The notes beneath the pieces were generated by a model that worked only from the letters and a program-made list of their open reading frames with translations, was not told the origin of the DNA and did not search any database. The translations under genes and the position numbers were made by a program. From contig NZ_CP115543.1 in NCBI RefSeq assembly GCF_031834615.1, positions 3,421,001 to 3,485,000 of the forward strand: a stretch of DNA of 64,000 bases, given 5' to 3'. Origin of the DNA: Stenotrophomonas aracearum (GTDB taxonomy: Bacteria > Pseudomonadota > Gammaproteobacteria > Xanthomonadales > Xanthomonadaceae). Positions 59,518 through 64,000 of the stretch are shown piece by piece; position 1 is the stretch's first letter; each line of letters starts with the position of its first letter.

Positions 59518-60899
59518 GCGTGCAGCCTCGGCAAACGAATGGTGGCAACCAGCCCGCCGCCCGGGCGGTTGCTCAGGTCGATGTGGCCGCCGTGGCTATC
59601 CACTACGCGCTTGACGATGGCCAAGCCCAGCCCTGCCCCGCCCGCGGGGGCTTCTTCGCCGCGGGCGAAACGCTCGAAGACGCGCTCGGCGTCGCCGGGT
59701 GGAATGCCCGGGCCATGGTCGGCAATGGTGATGACGCAGTGCTGTGCTTCTTCGGTGAGCGCCACCTGCAGCGGGCCGTCGCCGCCGTATTTGATGGCGT
59801 TGTCGATCAGGTTCTTGATCGCTTCGCGCAGCAGCAGCGCGTCGCCCTGCACGCGGCTGGATGCCACACCTACGGCCAGCTGCACGCGCGGGGCCGGCAA
59901 CGCCTGTGGCAGCGCTTCATGCAGCGCCTGGTGCACGGTTTCCACCATGTCCACGGGCGCGAAGCGCTGCAGGTTGGAACGGTGGATGACGCTGGCGTCG
60001 CTGAGCAGCTGGTTGAGCAGGCGGCTCATGTGGGTGGCGTTGCGGTCGATGGCGACCAGGCTGCGGTGCATGTCTTCGGGGTCTTCGTCGTCCAATGCGA
60101 GCTGGGCCTGGGCGCGCAGCGCGGCCAACGGGGTGCGCATCTGGTGGGCGGCTTCAGCCATGAAGGCGCGCAGGGTTTCATTGCTGGTGGACAGGCGCGC
60201 CATGAAGCGATTCAAAGCGGCCACCATCTGGTCCATTTCGCGGGGTACGCGCGCATCCAGCGGGCTCAGATCGGACGGCTCGCGCCGCGACAGTTCGCGT
60301 TCCACCTTCACCAGCGGGCGGAACGCGCGATGTACGCCGAACGCGACCAGTGCCAACGAGAGCAACGACAACACAACGATGGCAATCAACGCGCGGTTGA
60401 CGATCTCCTGCGCCACCGCCTCACGCGCCAAGCGTGTCTGGCCAACCTGCACCCGCACTTCAGCCTGGGCCGAGGGCGATGAAACGCGACGCGACACCAC
60501 TACGAACCGAACGGTTTCCCCGCTGTACTGCGCATCGAACAACTGCGGTTCGTCGGTGGGCGTGCGTGGCGGCGGCGGCAGGTCTGGGTACCCGGTAACG
60601 GTGCGGCTACGCGCGTCATACACGCGGTAGAACACCCGGTCGTCCGGCGCCATCGCCAGCAGGTCGAGCGAGGCATAGGGAAGATCCACCTGCCACTGCG
60701 CATCCACCAGCGCCACCGAGTCGATGATGGACAAGGCGGACGACACCAGCAGATGGTCGTAGGACCGGTTGGCGGCACGCTGGCCGTAGTCGCGCGCGGC
60801 GAACAGCAACGCCACCGCGAACACCGCCAGCAGCACGCCCAGGTACAGGGTGAGCGTGCGCCGCAGCGAGCTGGGGGCGCGGGTTTCAGCCTTGGGCAT
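59514..60899 (-). CDS. tctE: TctE-like sensor histidine kinase
   Basis: A 461-residue inner-membrane kinase. The first membrane helix lies at about 16-36. A periplasmic segment of roughly 110 residues follows, with a second helix near 180-200 and then a HAMP linker. The HisKA box has H252 in AEAAHQMRTPLAALRAQ. N, G1 and G2 boxes are present (NLIDNAIKYGG, DHGPGIP, GAGLGLAIVKRVV). The domain layout and the HQMRTPLAAL box match the TctE family, which senses tricarboxylates. It starts 14 bp inside the end of the response-regulator gene and overlaps the binding-protein gene, so the three are an operon. Confidence 0.85.
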   Translation of the reverse strand: MPKAETRAPSSLRRTLTLYLGVLLAVFAVALLFAARDYGQRAANRSYDHLLVSSALSIIDSVALVDAQWQVDLPYASLDLLAMAPDDRVFYRVYDARSRTVTGYPDLPPPPRTPTDEPQLFDAQYSGETVRFVVVSRRVSSPSAQAEVRVQVGQTRLAREAVAQEIVNRALIAIVVLSLLSLALVAFGVHRAFRPLVKVERELSRREPSDLSPLDARVPREMDQMVAALNRFMARLSTSNETLRAFMAEAAHQMRTPLAALRAQAQLALDDEDPEDMHRSLVAIDRNATHMSRLLNQLLSDASVIHRSNLQRFAPVDMVETVHQALHEALPQALPAPRVQLAVGVASSRVQGDALLLREAIKNLIDNAIKYGGDGPLQVALTEEAQHCVITIADHGPGIPPGDAERVFERFARGEEAPAGGAGLGLAIVKRVVDSHGGHIDLSNRPGGGLVATIRLPRLHA

Positions 60900-61574
60900 C
60901 GGGCGCGCCGTCGATGGCTTCGAGCAGGTAGCCACTGCCGCGCACGGTGACGATGCGCAGCGGTGCGTCGGCCAACTTCTTTCGCAGGCGGCCGACGTAC
61001 AGCTCGATGGCATTCGGGCCGGCCTCGTCATCGAAGCCGAACAAACCATTGCCGATCTCGTCCTTGCCCACTACATGGCCCAGCCGGCCCATCAGGATTT
61101 CCAGCAGGCGGTACTCGCGGTTGGGCAGCTCTATGGGCTGCCCATCCAGGCTCACACGGTGCGAGGCGTTGTCGAACTGGAAGCCGCCAATCTGCACCAC
61201 TTCGCTGGCCTGTCCGCGCGTGCGTCGCAGCAGCACGCGGCAGCGCGCCTCGAATTCGCGGAAGTCGAACGGCTTGCCAGGTAATCATCCGCACCCACGT
61301 CCAGCGCCTGCACGCGGTCTTCAATGCCATCGCGCGCGGTCAGCATGAGTACGGGTGTGGCGTCGCCACGCTCGCGCATGCCGGCCAGCACGCGCAGGCC
61401 GTCGAGCTTGGGCAGGCCGATGTCCAGCACCACCAGGTCGAAACTCTGGTAGCGCAGCACGCTGGCGGCGGCCAGGCCGTCGCTCTGCCAATCCACCGCG
61501 TGGCCGCTGCGGCGCATGCGGCGAACGATGGCGTCGGCCAGGTCCGGATTGTCTTCGACCAGCAGGATGCGCAT
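60886..61574 (-). pseudogene. tctD: TctD-like response regulator with a frameshift
   Basis: Two overlapping frames together give a full OmpR-type regulator. The first (61574 to about 61277) holds the receiver with VVLDIGLPKLDG (phospho-Asp) and ends at GADDYLA. The second (about 61276 to 60886) starts FDFREFEARCRVLLRR and carries the winged helix with ELYVGRLRKKL and TVRGSGYLLE. At 61276-61277 one base is missing: CTGGCAAGCCG instead of CTGGCCAAGCCG on the minus strand, exactly at the conserved Lys-Pro. As written, the protein loses its DNA-binding half. A true loss or a read error are both possible. It is divergent from the porin/citrate carrier genes it would control. Confidence 0.88.
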
Positions 61575-61760
61575 GGGGCAGGAATGGGGAACGGTGCGGG
61601 AATCCTAGCGCGAGCGGCGTGTTTCGTGGGTTGCGCTGCGCTGCAACAGGCGCCGACAGGTGGATGACAGCTTCCCCGATCTAGGCTGCGCCATCGACAA
61701 CCTGCGGGAATGCGCGGCCCTGTGCCCTGCCCTCCCACCGCCATGTACCTGGGAGGGTTC

Positions 61761-62942
61761 ATGCACCACCAACTCCTGCGCTGCCGCGGGCTGGCCGCCT
61801 GCACCCTGCTGTTGGCCGCTGCCCCGCTCTGGGCCGCCGACGAAACCGACGAAGACCGGCCGGTCACGGCCACCCTTGGCGGCCGCTTGCACCTGGACTT
61901 CGCCGACTTCGACAACGACTCGCGCGGCACCCCAAACAAGGACGACACCGAGATCCGCCGCGCCTGGCTGGACGTCTCCGGCAAGTTCTTCGTGGTGGAC
62001 TACAAGCTGGAAGCGGACTTCTCCGGCGACCAGGTGGAAGCCAAGGACGTGTATGTCAGCCGCGATTTCAGCGGCGGCAAGCTCAGCATCGGCCAGTTCA
62101 AGCAGTTCTTCTCGCTGGACGACCGCACCGGCTCCAACTACGGCAGCTTCCTGGAGCGCGGCAACGCCGGCACCACGCTGGCGCCGCTGTACCGGTTGGG
62201 CGCCTCCTGGCAGGCCGCCAAGGGCGACATGACCTGGGCCGCCAGCGCCTACAGCCTGGAAAGCATCGACGCATGGCAGGTGAAGGGCCGTGCGGCCGGC
62301 GGACGCGCCACCTGGGCGCCGGGCGCCACGGCGGGCGACGTGCTGCACCTGGGCCTTTCGCTGGCGCACGAACGCTATGACACGCCCGGCGCCAACGGCG
62401 TGCCGGCCCTGCGGATCCGCCCGCGTCCGGCCGGTCACCTTTCCGACAACAGCCGCCTGACCCTGATCGACTTCTCGTCCGGCCGCGACACTGACGTGAA
62501 CAAGTGGTCGCTGGAATACGCACAGGTGCGCGGCCCGCTGAGCTGGCAGGGCGAGTTCAGTGGCGCCACCTTCGATGATGGCAGCCAGCGCGGCACCGTG
62601 CTGGCCGGCTACGGCATGCTCAGCTGGTTCGTGACCGGCGAGTCGCGCGGCTACGACCGCAAGACCGGCCGCTTCGCGCGCATCAAGGACATCCGGCACA
62701 AGGCCGGCGCGTTCGAACTGGCGCTGCGCTACGACCAGATGCGCGGCGAGCAGCACCTGTTCGGCCAACCGGACCTGATTGATGCGCGCACCGAAGCGTG
62801 GACGCTGGGCGGCAACTGGTACATGCGCCCGAACCTGCGCTTCATGCTGAACCTGATCGACAGCCGCAACCGCGATTACCTGGCGGCAGCCACCGTGGAC
62901 CACACCCGCGCGGTCACCGGCCGCCTGCAGTTCGATTTCTAA
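61761..62942 (+). CDS. OprO/P-type outer-membrane porin, citrate-linked
   Basis: A 393-residue porin, paralogue of that at 51772-52938. The signal peptide ends LWAADE. Family phrases are EIRRAWLDVSGKFFVVDYKL and GGKLSIGQFKQFFSLDDRTG. The barrel ends in Phe (LQFDF). The ATG at 61761 (GGGAGGG just upstream) is preferred to one six codons earlier. It lies 24 bp before the CitMHS carrier gene and divergent from the two-component genes, so it probably carries citrate or related acids across the outer membrane. Confidence 0.88.
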   Translation: MHHQLLRCRGLAACTLLLAAAPLWAADETDEDRPVTATLGGRLHLDFADFDNDSRGTPNKDDTEIRRAWLDVSGKFFVVDYKLEADFSGDQVEAKDVYVSRDFSGGKLSIGQFKQFFSLDDRTGSNYGSFLERGNAGTTLAPLYRLGASWQAAKGDMTWAASAYSLESIDAWQVKGRAAGGRATWAPGATAGDVLHLGLSLAHERYDTPGANGVPALRIRPRPAGHLSDNSRLTLIDFSSGRDTDVNKWSLEYAQVRGPLSWQGEFSGATFDDGSQRGTVLAGYGMLSWFVTGESRGYDRKTGRFARIKDIRHKAGAFELALRYDQMRGEQHLFGQPDLIDARTEAWTLGGNWYMRPNLRFMLNLIDSRNRDYLAAATVDHTRAVTGRLQFDF

Positions 62943-62966
62943 CCCCCTTTGCAAGGAAACCCGCAG

Positions 62967-64000
62967 ATGATGCTGAGCATCCTCGGTTTTGGCATGGTCA
63001 TTACGTTCATGTACTTGATCATGAGCAAACGACTGTCGCCGCTGGTCGCGCTGATCACCATTCCCATCCTGTTCGCGCTGGTAGGTGGCTTCGGTGCGGG
63101 TATCGACCAGATGATGCTGGACGGCATCAAGAAGATCGCGCCGACCGGCGTGATGCTGATGTTCGCCATCCTGTACTTCGGGGTGATGATCGACGCCGGC
63201 CTGTTCGACCCGCTGGTGCGGATCATCCTGCGCCTGGTCAAGGGCGACCCGATGAAAATCGTGCTGGGCACGGCGGCGCTGGCGATGCTGATTTCGCTGG
63301 ATGGCGACGGCTCCACCACCTACATGATCACCGTCTCGGCGATGCTGCCGCTGTACCAGCGCCTGGGCATGAACGCCTTGAACATGACCTGCGTGACCAT
63401 CCTGGCCGGCGGCGTGATGAACCTCACCCCGTGGGGCGGGCCGACCGCACGCGCGGCCACGGCGCTGCATGTGGACCCGGCCGACGTGTTCGTGCCGCTG
63501 ATTCCAGCGATGGTGCTGGCCTGTGCTTCCGTATTGCTGCTGGCGTGGTACCTGGGCCTGAAGGAACGCCGCCGCCTGGGCGTGGTGAAGCTGCCGAGCG
63601 GTGGCAGCTGGATGGATTCCAGCGTGTCCGATGATGGCTCGCTGCCCACCGTGGAAGATGCCGAAGACACCAAGCGCCCGAAGCTGCTGTGGGTGAATCT
63701 GGCCCTGACCCTGGCCCTGATGACCGCGCTGGTGATGGGCGTGCTGCCGATGCCGGTGCTGTTCATGGTCGGCTTTGCGATCGCACTGGTGATCAACTAC
63801 CCGAACCTGGCCGAGCAGCGCCGCCGCGTGGTGAACCATGCCGGCAATGTGCTTTCGGTGGTGTCGCTGATCTTCGCGGCGGGCATCTTCACCGGCATCC
63901 TCAACAACACCGGCATGGTGGAGGCGATGTCGCGCAGCTTCCTGGCGGTCATTCCCGATGCCTGGGGCCCGTACCTGGCAGTGATCACCGCGCTGGCCTC
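62967..64000 (+). CDS. CitMHS-family citrate/metal carrier, 3' end missing
   Basis: The first 344 codons of an integral membrane carrier that runs off the right edge. The start MMLSILGFGMVITFMYLIM and the segments GVMLMFAILYFGVMIDAGLFDP and SLDGDGSTTYMITVSAML are characteristic of the CitMHS group, which imports citrate as a complex with Mg2+ or Ca2+ plus protons. NLTPWGGPTARAATAL is another family block. AAGGA lies nine bases before the ATG at 62967. It is the last gene of the porin-carrier pair. Confidence 0.93.
   Translation, partial: MMLSILGFGMVITFMYLIMSKRLSPLVALITIPILFALVGGFGAGIDQMMLDGIKKIAPTGVMLMFAILYFGVMIDAGLFDPLVRIILRLVKGDPMKIVLGTAALAMLISLDGDGSTTYMITVSAMLPLYQRLGMNALNMTCVTILAGGVMNLTPWGGPTARAATALHVDPADVFVPLIPAMVLACASVLLLAWYLGLKERRRLGVVKLPSGGSWMDSSVSDDGSLPTVEDAEDTKRPKLLWVNLALTLALMTALVMGVLPMPVLFMVGFAIALVINYPNLAEQRRRVVNHAGNVLSVVSLIFAAGIFTGILNNTGMVEAMSRSFLAVIPDAWGPYLAVITALA

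Overview
The window is a GC-rich chromosomal segment from a gammaproteobacterium of the Xanthomonadaceae, most likely Stenotrophomonas. Three things point there: the gene order smeP-smeO / smeRo-pcm-tolC, which matches the described SmeOP-TolCSm pump locus of S. maltophilia; many short palindromes with a GTAG/CTAC end, the SMAG/GTAG-type REP sequences known from Stenotrophomonas; and one ilvC-ilvG-ilvM-ilvA-leuA-x-leuC-leuD-leuB cluster, an arrangement I recall as typical of xanthomonads. No rRNA, tRNA, CRISPR array, prophage or insertion sequence was recognised. Coding density is high, and almost every long ORF opposite a recognised gene is a GC-driven shadow.

Layout. 1-4.9 kb (minus strand): the start of a TonB receptor with a signalling domain, its FecR-like anti-sigma and FecI-like sigma factor, then a small operon of two paralogous Cys-rich secreted proteins, a TPR/winged-helix regulator and a beta-propeller protein. 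5.0-6.8 kb: ppa and a pseudo-receiver/HDOD protein. 7.0-13.2 kb: a large TonB receptor, an AraC regulator and a membrane-bound CadC-like winged-helix/beta-propeller protein. 13.5-16.3 kb: an ion-channel-like protein and thiC behind a TPP riboswitch. 16.3-20.1 kb: a BCCT transporter, a repeat-rich gap and a gamma-glutamyltransferase.

20.3-30.2 kb is the branched-chain amino-acid superoperon. It is preceded by a 42-codon leader peptide rich in Leu/Val/Ile codons and a textbook attenuator. The genes overlap or nearly touch, and a SAM methyltransferase sits between leuA and leuC. 30.4-37.7 kb is the SmeOP-TolC efflux locus with its TetR regulator and a possible operator. 37.8-43.5 kb is a lipopolysaccharide region (waaA, lpxL, an O-antigen-ligase-like protein, a GT4 glycosyltransferase) interrupted by a REP-associated tyrosine transposase surrounded by its own REP palindromes. 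43.8-47.1 kb holds a GH92 mannosidase gene with a stop codon exactly at the signal-peptide junction.

47.6-64 kb is devoted to organic acids: malic enzyme maeB, the dicarboxylate carrier dctA, an OprO/P-type porin, a DctB-like hybrid kinase with a LuxR-type response regulator 2 kb away, then a citrate-type module (periplasmic binding protein, TctE-like kinase, frameshifted TctD-like regulator, second OprO/P porin and a CitMHS carrier running off the end). A small accessory patch with a SymE-like toxin gene and a gene-free stretch lies between the hybrid kinase and the LuxR regulator.
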